In this document: positions 1 to 8,914 of the stretch, piece after piece | How positions within the stretch are numbered: the first letter of the stretch is position 1 | Layout of the letters: each line of letters starts with the position of its first letter | NCBI RefSeq assembly: GCF_030012985.1 | Contig: NZ_CP120233.1 | Span: forward strand, 558,001-622,000 | Origin: Microbulbifer sp. VAAF005 | GTDB taxonomy: Bacteria; Pseudomonadota; Gammaproteobacteria; Pseudomonadales; Cellvibrionaceae | Reading direction: 5' to 3' | DNA: 64,000 nt | Notes under the pieces: generated by a model | The model's database searches: none | What the model was told of the DNA's origin: nothing | Seen by the model: only the letters and a program-made list of their open reading frames with translations | Translations under genes and position numbers: made by a program

Positions 1-2
1 CA

Positions 3-1127
3 GAAGTTGTCAATATTGAAGACCCTAAACAAGATGGGAATCCACTTAGAAAAATGGGATCAATCTATCTTGATGAAGCTCGCGAAGACAATGAGACAAG
101 TGAATCGACGCTCCACAACAAAAAGAGCTTGGCCCTCGATATCAGGGCTCCCGCTGGCAGGAAGGTATTCTTGAAGCTTGTGAATAACTCACATGCTGTT
201 ATCGATAATTTTCGTGGATCACTGCCGGAAGAGTTGGGGGTTACATATGCAGACCTCAAAGTGGCGAACCCTAAAATTGTTTGTACCCATCTCTCAGGGT
301 ATGGCAGAGACAACAATAGAAAACATTGGCCAGGATATGATTTCCTTATGCAGGCAGAAACTGGTTGGATGTCAGTGACTGGAGAACCAGGATCTATCCC
401 AACCAAAGTTGGCGTGTCGGTAGTGGATCTCCTAGGGAGCGTCTATTCAGCCCTCTGCACAGTTTCAGGGCTACTGCGAACCGAAGTTACAGGAAAAGGC
501 GGTGATTTTGACACTAATTTATTCGATATTGCACTAAATTGCCTCTGCTACCAAGGGTTATGGTTTCTCAACGAGGGGATAGTTCCAGGGAAGCAACCTC
601 GCTCAGCCCACGCTTCACAAGCCCCGTGTCAGCTGGTAAAGACTTCTGATGGATGGCTTTATATCGCCTGTTTGACCGAAAAGTTTTGGGAGCTATTATG
701 CGATGAGCTGGGCTCCACGGAACTCCAATCTGACATCCGCTTTTTAAGTAATGACAACAGAATGAAGCATCGGGAGCTATTGACCCATACCCTCGACCAG
801 CACTTTACAAAGAAAAATACAGAGGATTGGTGTGCACAGATGGAGGGAAAGATTCCCTGTGCTCCAGTTTATGATATTGCTCAAGCACTTAATAACACCT
901 ATGTACGGAATAATGGCAAGGTAACTTCTATTCCCTACACACGTAGTGAGAAGCGCAAATCTGTCCAGTATATCAGCGCCCCGTTTTCCATCCCTGATTC
1001 GCCCGCCATGGAGTTTCAGCAAGCTCCTCTCTACGGGGAGAACACATTGGAGATACTAAATGGACTAGGTATCCCGAAGGATGAAATAGATCAGCTTTCG
1101 CAAGCTGGCACCATCTATTACCGTTAA
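3..1127 (+). CDS. CaiB/BaiF family CoA transferase (class III), 5' end outside window
   Basis: Class III CoA transferases move CoA between acyl groups through an aspartyl-CoA intermediate. The reading frame is already open at base 3 and encodes residues EVVNIEDPKQDGNP before the first ATG at 54. That stretch resembles the family's usual N-terminal 'KVEDP..GD' region, so the true start lies before the window. The segment GYDFLMQAETG (about residue 98 from the ATG) holds the likely catalytic Asp region, and the C-terminal part has the usual GENT-like motif (YGENTLEIL). About 120 bases separate it from the downstream CoA ligase on the same strand, so an operon is plausible. The substrate cannot be told. 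Family assignment is confident; the role in a biosynthetic cluster is inferred from neighbours. Confidence 0.85.
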   Translation, partial: EVVNIEDPKQDGNPLRKMGSIYLDEAREDNETSESTLHNKKSLALDIRAPAGRKVFLKLVNNSHAVIDNFRGSLPEELGVTYADLKVANPKIVCTHLSGYGRDNNRKHWPGYDFLMQAETGWMSVTGEPGSIPTKVGVSVVDLLGSVYSALCTVSGLLRTEVTGKGGDFDTNLFDIALNCLCYQGLWFLNEGIVPGKQPRSAHASQAPCQLVKTSDGWLYIACLTEKFWELLCDELGSTELQSDIRFLSNDNRMKHRELLTHTLDQHFTKKNTEDWCAQMEGKIPCAPVYDIAQALNNTYVRNNGKVTSIPYTRSEKRKSVQYISAPFSIPDSPAMEFQQAPLYGENTLEILNGLGIPKDEIDQLSQAGTIYYR

Positions 1128-1246
1128 GTGCGGCCAAATCAAAGCGCTTCCATGACCCTCCTAATCACTACCGCTCGGGACGATTACTACAATTATTAGA
1201 GCTCACCTTTTATCCGCTTAGCTTCTTTGGGAGTCACCCTACTTCA

Positions 1247-2410
1247 ATGAATATCGGCGATCTGGACAGGAGTGCCGCACTTTCTCAAGCAAGAAAGCTC
1301 TCCAAAATTGGCGGGCTGTATGTACCTGAGTCGGTGCGTAATTTTGAAGACCTGCCGATCAGCGGTCCCATTGAGATAGAGCGAATCAGTCTCGCTGCCG
1401 CACAGAGAGGTGGGGCTATTTTAATGTCCAGTGGAGGCACTACCGGTCAACCTAAGCTCTGCTACACCCCTTACCACCAGGCGATTGATCGACTTCTTAA
1501 AGAATGGCAGCCTCTCAGTCCCCAAAGTGTACTACTCAATTTGTTCAACCCTGGTCGGTTATGGGGTGCACATTACTTCATTCAAGCCTTGGCCGATGCC
1601 TCCCGGTGTACCGTGGCCCCTACAGGACCTTTCGTATCAGATGAAGCTAGCAACTGGATAGAATTTCTACAGGGCATCCACGTAAATGCCCTGGCTGGCG
1701 CCCCTACAGGCCTAGCTGACTTTGCCCAGGGAGCACTAAATTCCGTTGGCCAACTCCCAATTGAGTCAATCATATGGATGGGAGAACCCTGGACCAAAAC
1801 CAAGATTGAAACCGTTCGCAAGGCTTTCCCAAGCGCTGGGTTTTGGTGCGACTATGGGTCAGTAGAAACCAATAGTATTGCTGTCAATTCACCTGGGTGT
1901 GACCTGGAGAAGTACCACTTATTGGAGGGGCAGCTTATTGAAACCGATGACCAAGGCGCCCTACTCACACGAATTGGTGAAGGCTGGACAGTTCCAATTA
2001 TTCGCTATCGCTTAGGAGATCTGATCAAGCCAACAACATGCCGCTGTGGCCGCCCCAGAGCACTTTTGATTGAAGGGCGAGCAGACAATGCTATCAGCCT
2101 CTGTAGCGCTCTTTTAAGCACCAGTAAGATCACAAGCCTCGCCTATGACTGTACTGGTGTAGAAGAGGTCCAGCTTTTACTCAGTTGCCGCTCACCCGAT
2201 CAAAAATCAGCAGACAGGATTACCTTACAGTTTACTGGCAATGCAGATGCCAGCAAAGTCAGTAAATATGTGCAGGAAAATATCCATAACCTGGCCTCTG
2301 TAGCAAAACAATACCCCCAGTCCTTCAACGCTAAAAAAGTACACCAACTCAGACGAATTCTGCGGACTAACAAAATCCCCCAGGTCATATGGGTAACAGA
2401 CGATGAGTAA
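1247..2410 (+). CDS. Phenylacetate-CoA ligase-like AMP-binding enzyme
   Basis: Adenylate-forming enzyme expected to activate a carboxylic acid with ATP and pass it to CoA or a carrier. The phosphate-binding loop SSGGTTGQPK is at residues 61-70, followed by a GSVETN adenine-motif equivalent and YRLGDL with a nearby CRCGRPR, as in PaaK-type ligases. At 387 aa it is somewhat short for PaaK-like enzymes (about 430), with a reduced C-terminal domain. ATG at 1247. The last 8 bases overlap the following methyltransferase gene, which suggests translational coupling. With the CoA transferase upstream it may activate an aryl or acyl acid in a small-molecule pathway; the substrate is unknown. Confidence 0.8.
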   Translation: MNIGDLDRSAALSQARKLSKIGGLYVPESVRNFEDLPISGPIEIERISLAAAQRGGAILMSSGGTTGQPKLCYTPYHQAIDRLLKEWQPLSPQSVLLNLFNPGRLWGAHYFIQALADASRCTVAPTGPFVSDEASNWIEFLQGIHVNALAGAPTGLADFAQGALNSVGQLPIESIIWMGEPWTKTKIETVRKAFPSAGFWCDYGSVETNSIAVNSPGCDLEKYHLLEGQLIETDDQGALLTRIGEGWTVPIIRYRLGDLIKPTTCRCGRPRALLIEGRADNAISLCSALLSTSKITSLAYDCTGVEEVQLLLSCRSPDQKSADRITLQFTGNADASKVSKYVQENIHNLASVAKQYPQSFNAKKVHQLRRILRTNKIPQVIWVTDDE

Positions 2411-3452
2411 TAACAAAACCCACAAGATAACACCACCGACAGTTGCCGATAGCCCTATGTGGGACCGGTTGATGGGGAACTACAATTTTGCCTGTCTAAT
2501 GGTTTCCGCTCAGCTGGATATTACCGGGTTGATTGAGCAGGGATATGACACCTGTAAGTCGCTCAGCCAGAAGTTACAGCTCAGCGATAAGGGAATGAGA
2601 TTTTTTCTTCTGGTTTTAAGTCATTTAGGGTACATCTGTTACGACAATCATCGGTTAAAAAATACAGAATTGAGCCAGTCTTATCTATCAAAAGATAGTC
2701 TCTACTACTGGGGTGAAGTGCTACTAGACCCCTTCCATATCTACAACGTCAATCATCTGGATAAAAAGATACTGACCAGCCTGGAGCGAGAGTATGAACT
2801 TGAGTGCAAAGGCCGTTCGGTAACCGATATGTGGCAAAATAACGACATGGACTCAGAATCCGCTGCGGCCTTTACACACCTGATGCACTCCCAAGGATTT
2901 GCCTCCGCAGTCACAGCTGTCTCTAACGGAATTTTTGCAGAGGTTCAGTGCTTAATGGATGCGGGTGGTGGCTCAGGGGCCATTGCCCTACCGTTTTGCG
3001 ATTCCTACCCGAAACGCAAGGCAGTACTGTTTGACTTAACGCCCGTGTGCGCAGTAGCAAGTGAGTACGTACAAAATTTCGGCAAAAAAGAGCAGGTTCG
3101 AATTGTACCCGGCGACTTCTTTACAGGCTCTTGGCCAGAAGGCTGTGACGGGATTTGCTTAAGTAATATTCTGCACGATTGGCGCCCTGAAACATGCCAA
3201 TTTTTAATCGATAAAGCCTTCGCACTCTTGCCAAATGGGGGGCATCTCTTTATTCACGACATGCTACTCGATGAAACCCGCCTGACCCCGAGCTTGTTTT
3301 GCTTTCACCTATTTATGAATCACGGATCTCAGCTCTATTCCACCGATGAGCTAAATGAGATGCTTGAAAAAGCCGGTTTCGAAGACACTCAGTGCAGACG
3401 AGCCCTGGGTTACTTCTTTGTTGTGTCCGCAAGAAAACCACAAGTAAGTTGA
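2403..3452 (+). CDS. SAM-dependent O-methyltransferase (methyltransf_2 family)
   Basis: Expected to methylate a hydroxyl of a small molecule using S-adenosylmethionine. Residues about 15-90 form a winged-helix dimerisation domain (MVSAQLDITGLIEQG...). The SAM-binding motif I, MDAGGGSGAIALPF, is at about residues 184-197, followed by DLTPVC and the LSNILHDWRPE segment typical of this family. Length 349 aa matches hydroxyneurosporene or polyketide O-methyltransferases. It overlaps the upstream ligase by 8 bases, so the three genes read as the tail of one operon. A six-G run at 3237-3242 is intact here, in contrast to shorter runs that break other genes in the window. Confidence 0.85.
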   Translation: MSNNKTHKITPPTVADSPMWDRLMGNYNFACLMVSAQLDITGLIEQGYDTCKSLSQKLQLSDKGMRFFLLVLSHLGYICYDNHRLKNTELSQSYLSKDSLYYWGEVLLDPFHIYNVNHLDKKILTSLEREYELECKGRSVTDMWQNNDMDSESAAAFTHLMHSQGFASAVTAVSNGIFAEVQCLMDAGGGSGAIALPFCDSYPKRKAVLFDLTPVCAVASEYVQNFGKKEQVRIVPGDFFTGSWPEGCDGICLSNILHDWRPETCQFLIDKAFALLPNGGHLFIHDMLLDETRLTPSLFCFHLFMNHGSQLYSTDELNEMLEKAGFEDTQCRRALGYFFVVSARKPQVS

Positions 3453-3587
3453 AATAGTTAATTTTTCTAGCTTATTGTTATGTTGGGAATGGTTTACTGA
3501 GAGAAAAAAGGTGTGATGCCCTATAATCTACTGCCAACAAAGGTCAGCAGTAACTCAACAATATAAAAAGAAGAATATGTAGCTATT

Positions 3588-4835
3588 CTAGCTACTCACT
3601 TCAGCAGCTGGTAAAGCCTTATCTTTCATAAGCGGTGCAAACTTAAAGTAAGTGAGTGTTCTCCAAATCCACTCCAGAGGACCCATACGGAATACTTTTA
3701 GCCAAAGATCTGAATAGGCCAGCTGCAACATACCTAGCAGAACACAAACCCCAAGTACTTCTATACGTGTCAGCTCACCATACAAACCCAATCCAAAGCC
3801 ATAAAAAATATAAATGCAAATAAAGGATTGAGCCAAGTAATTGGTAAATGCCATCCGCCCAACACTTTGGATCTTGCCTTTGATCCATAGGTGCTTACCT
3901 AACTTGAACCAAAGGCAGATCAAGCCGATATAACCGATACTGGTAAATGTAGACCCTACCAAATTAAAAATGGCACCATAGGTGAAGTAATCATCCATAC
4001 TCCAGTCATGACTATAGTTCCAGATAAGCCCTATACCGGTCAATGTCACACCAATAGCCACCCCAGCAATAGCTACTTTTTTGTAGACAGACGAACTGGC
4101 TTTGCCACGTAGGATATCCAACTTAAACAGGCCCATTCCCAGCAACATCATAGCGGCAGCTTTTAAAATAATGGAGAGACTAAAGTAGGAAATAACGATT
4201 GCCGATTCTGGACTAGAGGCTAAATTGCCACCAAGGAAACGACTCTCTAACAGAGCCCGGAACCCTCCTCGATATATGTCTATATCTTGCTGGATCTGCG
4301 CTGCATCAGGAGCAAAAATGGCTGCTGTTGCATATCGAGCTTCTCCTGTTAGGGGTTGTATAAAAGCTCCTGCCAGATATGAGCTATATGCTGACAAGGC
4401 AAGAGTAATCACCCCCAATGCAATCAGCCAGCTTCCACGCAACTTGCGGAACAAATAGGCAAACATGGCTATAAAGGCATAGATTATCAGGATGTCGCCT
4501 TCCCAAATGAAGATGCCATGAAAAAGGCCTATCAATAACAGCCAGAAATTTCGACTGTAATGAATTTTTGCAGCAGACTTATTCTGCTGCTCGCGTTTCT
4601 CAGCTAATAGTATGATGCCTGCCCCGAATAGCATGGCAAAAAGCCCCATGAACTTTTGATCAGCAAACAAATGGAAAAAGCTAAAGAGAAAATCATTCAA
4701 AGGGCCATTTGGCAAATAGGCCTTCGGATTCAAATAAGCCGCCATAGGCATAGAGAAATTTATCATATTCATTAAAGGAAGCCCCAACAAAGCGACTCCC
4801 CTTAACAAATCCAGCTGTGATATTCGATCCTGCAT
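3588..4835 (-). CDS. DUF418 (YeiB-like) integral membrane protein
   Basis: Polytopic inner-membrane protein of 415 aa. The N-terminus RISQLDLLRGVALLGLPLMN is the hallmark of the YeiB/DUF418 family, and about ten hydrophobic segments follow. The C-terminal DUF418 half contains GRMAFTNYLAQS, another conserved feature. Family members are thought to be transporters or membrane acyltransferase relatives, but no function is established. The gene converges on the methyltransferase gene; the 135-base gap between them holds only a weak 6-bp hairpin (3529-3552). Confidence 0.85.
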   Translation of the reverse strand: MQDRISQLDLLRGVALLGLPLMNMINFSMPMAAYLNPKAYLPNGPLNDFLFSFFHLFADQKFMGLFAMLFGAGIILLAEKREQQNKSAAKIHYSRNFWLLLIGLFHGIFIWEGDILIIYAFIAMFAYLFRKLRGSWLIALGVITLALSAYSSYLAGAFIQPLTGEARYATAAIFAPDAAQIQQDIDIYRGGFRALLESRFLGGNLASSPESAIVISYFSLSIILKAAAMMLLGMGLFKLDILRGKASSSVYKKVAIAGVAIGVTLTGIGLIWNYSHDWSMDDYFTYGAIFNLVGSTFTSIGYIGLICLWFKLGKHLWIKGKIQSVGRMAFTNYLAQSFICIYIFYGFGLGLYGELTRIEVLGVCVLLGMLQLAYSDLWLKVFRMGPLEWIWRTLTYFKFAPLMKDKALPAAEVSS

Positions 4836-5057
4836 ATAAGTCCTTTTAAAACCAACATTCGATACGAATTTAAAGAGGAGGAGATTACAGGAAAAAAGGA
4901 AGAAATCACTATATTTTTCTGCTCGCAGGCACCAATTAGAGTATGCGAAGCCTTTCTAACAACATCACTGGTTAAGTTATGATCTTATCATCAATGCAGA
5001 AGCCTGTTATGACTTCTTAAGCCCGCTTAAACTTAATTATAGAAATGAATTAATACT

Positions 5058-5615
5058 CTAATGAACCGGATACTGTATCTCTTTAGCTATCACCCACATT
5101 TTATAATCTGCAGGCATTTCAGATAAGTAATCGAGAGTTCGATAGATAAGATGTTTCTCCATTTCATCGACTCCAGAAGACTTGCTCCAGCCTTCTGCTG
5201 CTAACCGGTACATAAAAGTAACCAAAAGGAATTTCTGCTTGCTTGATAACCCATTTCCATGACCATTGATCATCATATGCATGGAAACAAGGTCATAATC
5301 CAAGTCAAAAATTGACTCATCAACCTGGACGGATATCTGGGCCGAACGACCCGATACAGAGTTCCCCCGCGCAATCACCTGCATTTCATCAAGAAAGAAG
5401 GAGACATGAGCACTATTAGCGGCAGAGCTGTTTTGATAGCGCCCTCTGAGTGCCAAATCCCTTATCTGACGATTTGAAATTTCACCCTTTAGCCAGAGTT
5501 CTGTCATCTGGGTAAACGGGTCGTAGTCCTCGCTCTGGACTATGTATTCATCTGCAAAGGGGGATAAGGAATAGAAAAGCGCGACAAGCCAAAAACAGAT
5601 CCTTGTTACAGTCAT
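5058..5615 (-). CDS. Exported protein of unknown function
   Basis: I do not recognise a family. The chosen ATG at 5615 gives MTVTRICFWLVALFYSLS followed by PFADEY, a convincing Sec signal peptide with cleavage near residue 23; an in-frame GTG at 5648 would put 11 extra residues in front and is less likely. The mature part, about 160 aa, is soluble-looking, acidic and mixed alpha/beta, with no cysteine pair or known catalytic motif that I can see. It lies on the same strand as the frameshifted exported protein at 5689-6581, 73 bases downstream of it, so the two may be co-transcribed. Confidence 0.6.
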   Translation of the reverse strand: MTVTRICFWLVALFYSLSPFADEYIVQSEDYDPFTQMTELWLKGEISNRQIRDLALRGRYQNSSAANSAHVSFFLDEMQVIARGNSVSGRSAQISVQVDESIFDLDYDLVSMHMMINGHGNGLSSKQKFLLVTFMYRLAAEGWSKSSGVDEMEKHLIYRTLDYLSEMPADYKMWVIAKEIQYPVH

Positions 5616-5688
5616 TACAACTACCACTCGAAGTGAAGACCATGCCACGCGGTCGATTATGACGGGAAATCTATTAAATTAAGTATAA

Positions 5689-6581
5689 TCAAGAATTATT
5701 GTAGGAACATTGATCGGGAGGACACTTGCACTCATTTACGGGCGAATCAACCGGGGGCTTAAATTCCACATTGATGGTAGCTTTTTTACCCAGCCTTTTC
5801 TCTTGAAGCCTTTCCAAAGCCTCCTTCGTCATTGCGTTTATCTCTCCAGAGAGAAATTTATCGACAAACATTTCGGCTTCTTGATCCAGACTGTAACTAC
5901 TACGTCCCATTCCCTCTCGTGAGTTATATTTCGATAAGCTATAGGTCAGTAATATCTCTTGAGCTTCACTATCAAACTTTCTGAATAGATCTATGATCCA
6001 ATTAGTTTCCAAGAGGTGTTCAAGAGCTTCAAGATTACCTTGAAGCTCTAAATAGATAGCGGCAAAGTCCTCACCGCCTTGAAGGATCCGGCCTATGTAA
6101 CCAGCTTCCTCTTTGTGGAAATAATCCAATCTTGCCTGGATGTTTATTTCTTTGATGTCATTGGCGATAACATAGCGACCCAACTTTTCCACTTCAGCCA
6201 CAGTCATACCAAGCTCATAAAGCTCCTCCTGATTCGTCTTTAACATATACCAAGAAGAGAGTACCCCTAGCAGTCTGAATGACGTCAGCCACGCTCGTTG
6301 CTTTCCTAAATCAATCTCGTACCACGCGGACTTTCTCTCAAGCCCATACTTGCTGAGGTATGACAAGTCTTCCCCCTATTAGCAGCTTCCCTAACAGCCC
6401 TCATTCTTTGCCAGGCAGCCCAGTTCCGCTCCCTACTCAGCACCCATTCACTGTTAATCTCTTCATTATGTTTATAGGTAGTCGCAAATAACTCCTCGAG
6501 AGATGTGCGTTTAGAATCTGCAAAAGAAGGTGCCGCCAATAAACAGATCAGAAGGAGGCAAACCGGAGGAGTTAATTTCAT
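5689..6581 (-). pseudogene. Exported protein of unknown function, apparent frameshift
   Basis: Two overlapping frames make one sensible protein if one G is added to the five-G run (plus-strand C5 at 6372-6376). The first frame starts at ATG 6581 with signal peptide MKLTPPVCLLLICLLAAPSFADS and a Shine-Dalgarno-like AAGGTG upstream; it runs to ...REAANRG. The second continues EDLSYLSKYGLERKSAWYEID and ends at 5689. The repaired protein is about 297 aa, helical and charged, with a Cys-containing C-terminus (CKCPPDQC). No family recognised. The downstream frame alone has only a TTG start immediately after in-frame stops, which supports one broken gene rather than two. It could be a sequencing artefact (see findings). 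Confidence 0.6.
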
Positions 6582-6780
6582 AGAGACACCTTGTGGTGCT
6601 GTTGTAGTCGCATTTATCCAAGGGAATCTACTAACTATCGTCAAGAAATCTCTGCCGAAGGGTTAACCTGTGCCGTAATTACCCTTAATGGAAGAAGGAA
6701 AAACTTGGAAGTACCCCTTGGTCACATAGCGAAAGCAACCTTTGTCGAGCAACCGATCTCTGGTGTATGATTTATCAGTA

Positions 6781-7182
6781 ATGAAAAACTATTCATCCAC
6801 ATTTCGCGCCAAGCTCATAGCTATGGCGGCCCTGCTCCTGCTGATGTTGCAGGTGCAGACCGTGCTCGCCTGCGAAATGATGGAGGACCCCAAGCCATCA
6901 GCGGAATGTTGCTGCGATGATATGGCCAAGGGGTCAGACTCAGATGATGACTGTTGTGACTATGACGCCCAAGTCTCCCTGAAGACTTCGCTGGACGACC
7001 ATCAAGTTGCCGTCACCGCCGCATACTTGAATCTGGAACTTCCCCAGTTGGCGCCACCGCCAACTTACCAATGGCCCCAAATTCTGGCTCCGCCATTCGG
7101 TGCGCCTGAATTATCTCCTACTGCGATAGAATCCCACCCCGGCAACCGAACCTGGCTTGCCACTTTGCGCCTGCGTATTTGA
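6781..7182 (+). CDS. Small Cys-rich exported protein upstream of metal efflux genes
   Basis: ATG at 6781 begins MKNYSSTFRAKLIAMAALLLLMLQVQTVLAC, a signal peptide or lipoprotein-like leader ending at a cysteine. The next part is rich in Cys, Met and acid residues (CEMMEDP, ECCCDDMAKG, DDDCCDYD), which suits metal binding. The C-terminal half is Pro-rich and lacks metal ligands. Total 133 aa. It sits about 190 bases before the CusB-like gene on the same strand, so I infer a periplasmic metal-binding accessory of the efflux system, in the place where cusF or an outer-membrane channel might be expected. A possible promoter (TTGTCG 6742-6747, TATGAT 6766-6771) lies very close to the start. No named family recognised. 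Confidence 0.65.
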   Translation: MKNYSSTFRAKLIAMAALLLLMLQVQTVLACEMMEDPKPSAECCCDDMAKGSDSDDDCCDYDAQVSLKTSLDDHQVAVTAAYLNLELPQLAPPPTYQWPQILAPPFGAPELSPTAIESHPGNRTWLATLRLRI

Positions 7183-7375
7183 TCACTCCCTTTCTCTCTG
7201 ACTAGCGAAATATGCCCCCAGCCCATGCTGGCGGCTTCAGAAAGATTGTTCTAGGAGTGAACCTTTTGATTTCCCAACAAGCTATAGCGGCCATTGGTAG
7301 CCTGCTCATTGACTCGCTCATCGATAAGGTGCTTTGCACGCAGATGCGCCTTTCCTTCAATCAGGAGGGTGCCCT

Positions 7376-8914
7376 ATGAGCCAGCAAAGAACATTGAACT
7401 TAATCGCCCTTATCCTGCTGTTAGCCGCTGCCGGCGCGGCCTTTTACTGGAAGAAGATTTCTACACAAGCCACAGTTCCAAATGCCGATTTTGTGCAAGC
7501 TGGCCCCTTCCAGATCGCCGTGTCTGTCGATCCGCTGCAACCCCAAGCGGGTAAAAACCAAATTCGAATTGAAGTTCGCAATGCTGACAATGAGCCGGTA
7601 TCTGGAGCTGAAGTTCGCGCGGTAGCCGAGATGCCTGCCATGGGCGCCATGCCAGCTATGCGTGCCGTGGCAGATATCAGTGAATCCAGCCCCGGTATCT
7701 TCACCGGTGAAATTGAGCTGGCCATGGTGGGTTCCTGGCCCATGGTGGTAGACGTAGCGACAGGCCATGATAAGCATGTCGATCTTGCCTTTGATATGAG
7801 CACCAATCGCAAAGGCCTGCGCCTGAAATCTGCGCCTGAGGCCTCAGATACCGCCTATTACACCTGCTCAATGCACCCATCGGTAAGAGCTGCCGAAGCC
7901 GGTACTTGCCCTATTTGCGGTATGAACCTGCAACCTGTGAGCCACGATGAATTGCAAAGCGGCAGCATTGTAGTGGATAGCGGCCGACGCCAGGCCATTG
8001 GTATCAAAACCGGGATTGTCGAGCGGCAACCTTTCGCTCTGCCCATTCACCTACACGGCCAGGTTACCTATGACGAAACCCGCTTGCGGGATATCAGCCT
8101 GCGCTTCGACGGCTGGATTGGTGAGTTGGATGCAGATTTTGAAGGCAAGCAGGTTCAGCGCGGTGAAGTACTCTTCTCTGTTTACAGCCCGGAATTGCTC
8201 GCAGTCCAGGGCGAGTATCTAAAGGCCCGCCGCCGTGGCGACGCCCTGGAGAAAGCAGCACGAAGGCGTCTACTGTTGTGGGGGCTCTCTGAAGAGCAAA
8301 TCGACTGGCTGGTTGAACAGCAAAAAGCGCAGGACTATATCCCGATTTTTGCACCCGCCAGTGGTGTGATTATTGAGAAGAATATTGTCGCGGGCTCTGC
8401 GTTTGAAAAGGGCGACAACCTTCTGCGTATAGCCGACCTCAGCCAGGTTTGGATTGAAGCCCACGCCTACGAAGATCAGTTGCCACTGATAGAAAAAGGC
8501 ATGCCGGCCAAAGTGCGTTTAACCAACGTCTACCACGAGGAAATCCCAGCCACCCTCACCCAGATTGACCCCTTCCTGAATCACAATAACCGCAGTGCAC
8601 GGCTGCGTGTGACCCTGCCCAATACCGATGGTGAACTGCGCCCGGGACTGTTTGCGGACATCATGTTGACCGCCGAACTGGGAAATCTCCTCGTGGTACC
8701 CAGGGATTCAGTATTGATCTCCGGCAAGAAACGCATTGTTTTCCGCGACTTGGGCCAGGGTCGTCTGGAGCCGGTGCAGGTACGCACCGGTTATGGCGAC
8801 AGCGACAGGATTGTTATCCGTTCGGGCCTCCAGGCGGGAGATAAAATTGTCACCTCGGGTGTATTCCTGATCGCGGCGGAAAGCCGCCTGAAGTCGGGGG
8901 TGCAGCAGTGGTAA
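7376..8914 (+). CDS. cusB: CusB-like periplasmic adaptor of heavy-metal RND efflux
   Basis: Membrane fusion protein linking an inner-membrane RND pump to an outer-membrane channel for export of Cu/Ag or similar ions. ATG at 7376 is chosen because AGGAGGG lies at 7363-7369; an upstream in-frame ATG at 7334 lacks this. Residues 1-30 are the signal/anchor helix. An extra N-terminal domain (about 40-150) precedes a heavy-metal-binding YHS-like motif, YYTCSMHPSVRAAEAG followed by TCPICGMNLQPV (about 161-188). Barrel-sandwich and beta-barrel domains follow (GWIGELDADFEGKQV, ADLSQVWIEAHAYE). The stop overlaps the start of the pump gene by 7 bases. The metal cannot be told from sequence; Cu(I)/Ag(I) is most usual. 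Confidence 0.88.
   Translation: MSQQRTLNLIALILLLAAAGAAFYWKKISTQATVPNADFVQAGPFQIAVSVDPLQPQAGKNQIRIEVRNADNEPVSGAEVRAVAEMPAMGAMPAMRAVADISESSPGIFTGEIELAMVGSWPMVVDVATGHDKHVDLAFDMSTNRKGLRLKSAPEASDTAYYTCSMHPSVRAAEAGTCPICGMNLQPVSHDELQSGSIVVDSGRRQAIGIKTGIVERQPFALPIHLHGQVTYDETRLRDISLRFDGWIGELDADFEGKQVQRGEVLFSVYSPELLAVQGEYLKARRRGDALEKAARRRLLLWGLSEEQIDWLVEQQKAQDYIPIFAPASGVIIEKNIVAGSAFEKGDNLLRIADLSQVWIEAHAYEDQLPLIEKGMPAKVRLTNVYHEEIPATLTQIDPFLNHNNRSARLRVTLPNTDGELRPGLFADIMLTAELGNLLVVPRDSVLISGKKRIVFRDLGQGRLEPVQVRTGYGDSDRIVIRSGLQAGDKIVTSGVFLIAAESRLKSGVQQW

Noticed and set aside
3529..3552. Possible terminator between the methyltransferase and DUF418 genes
   Set aside because: Only a 6-bp TACTGC/GCAGTA stem without T-run; too weak to call.
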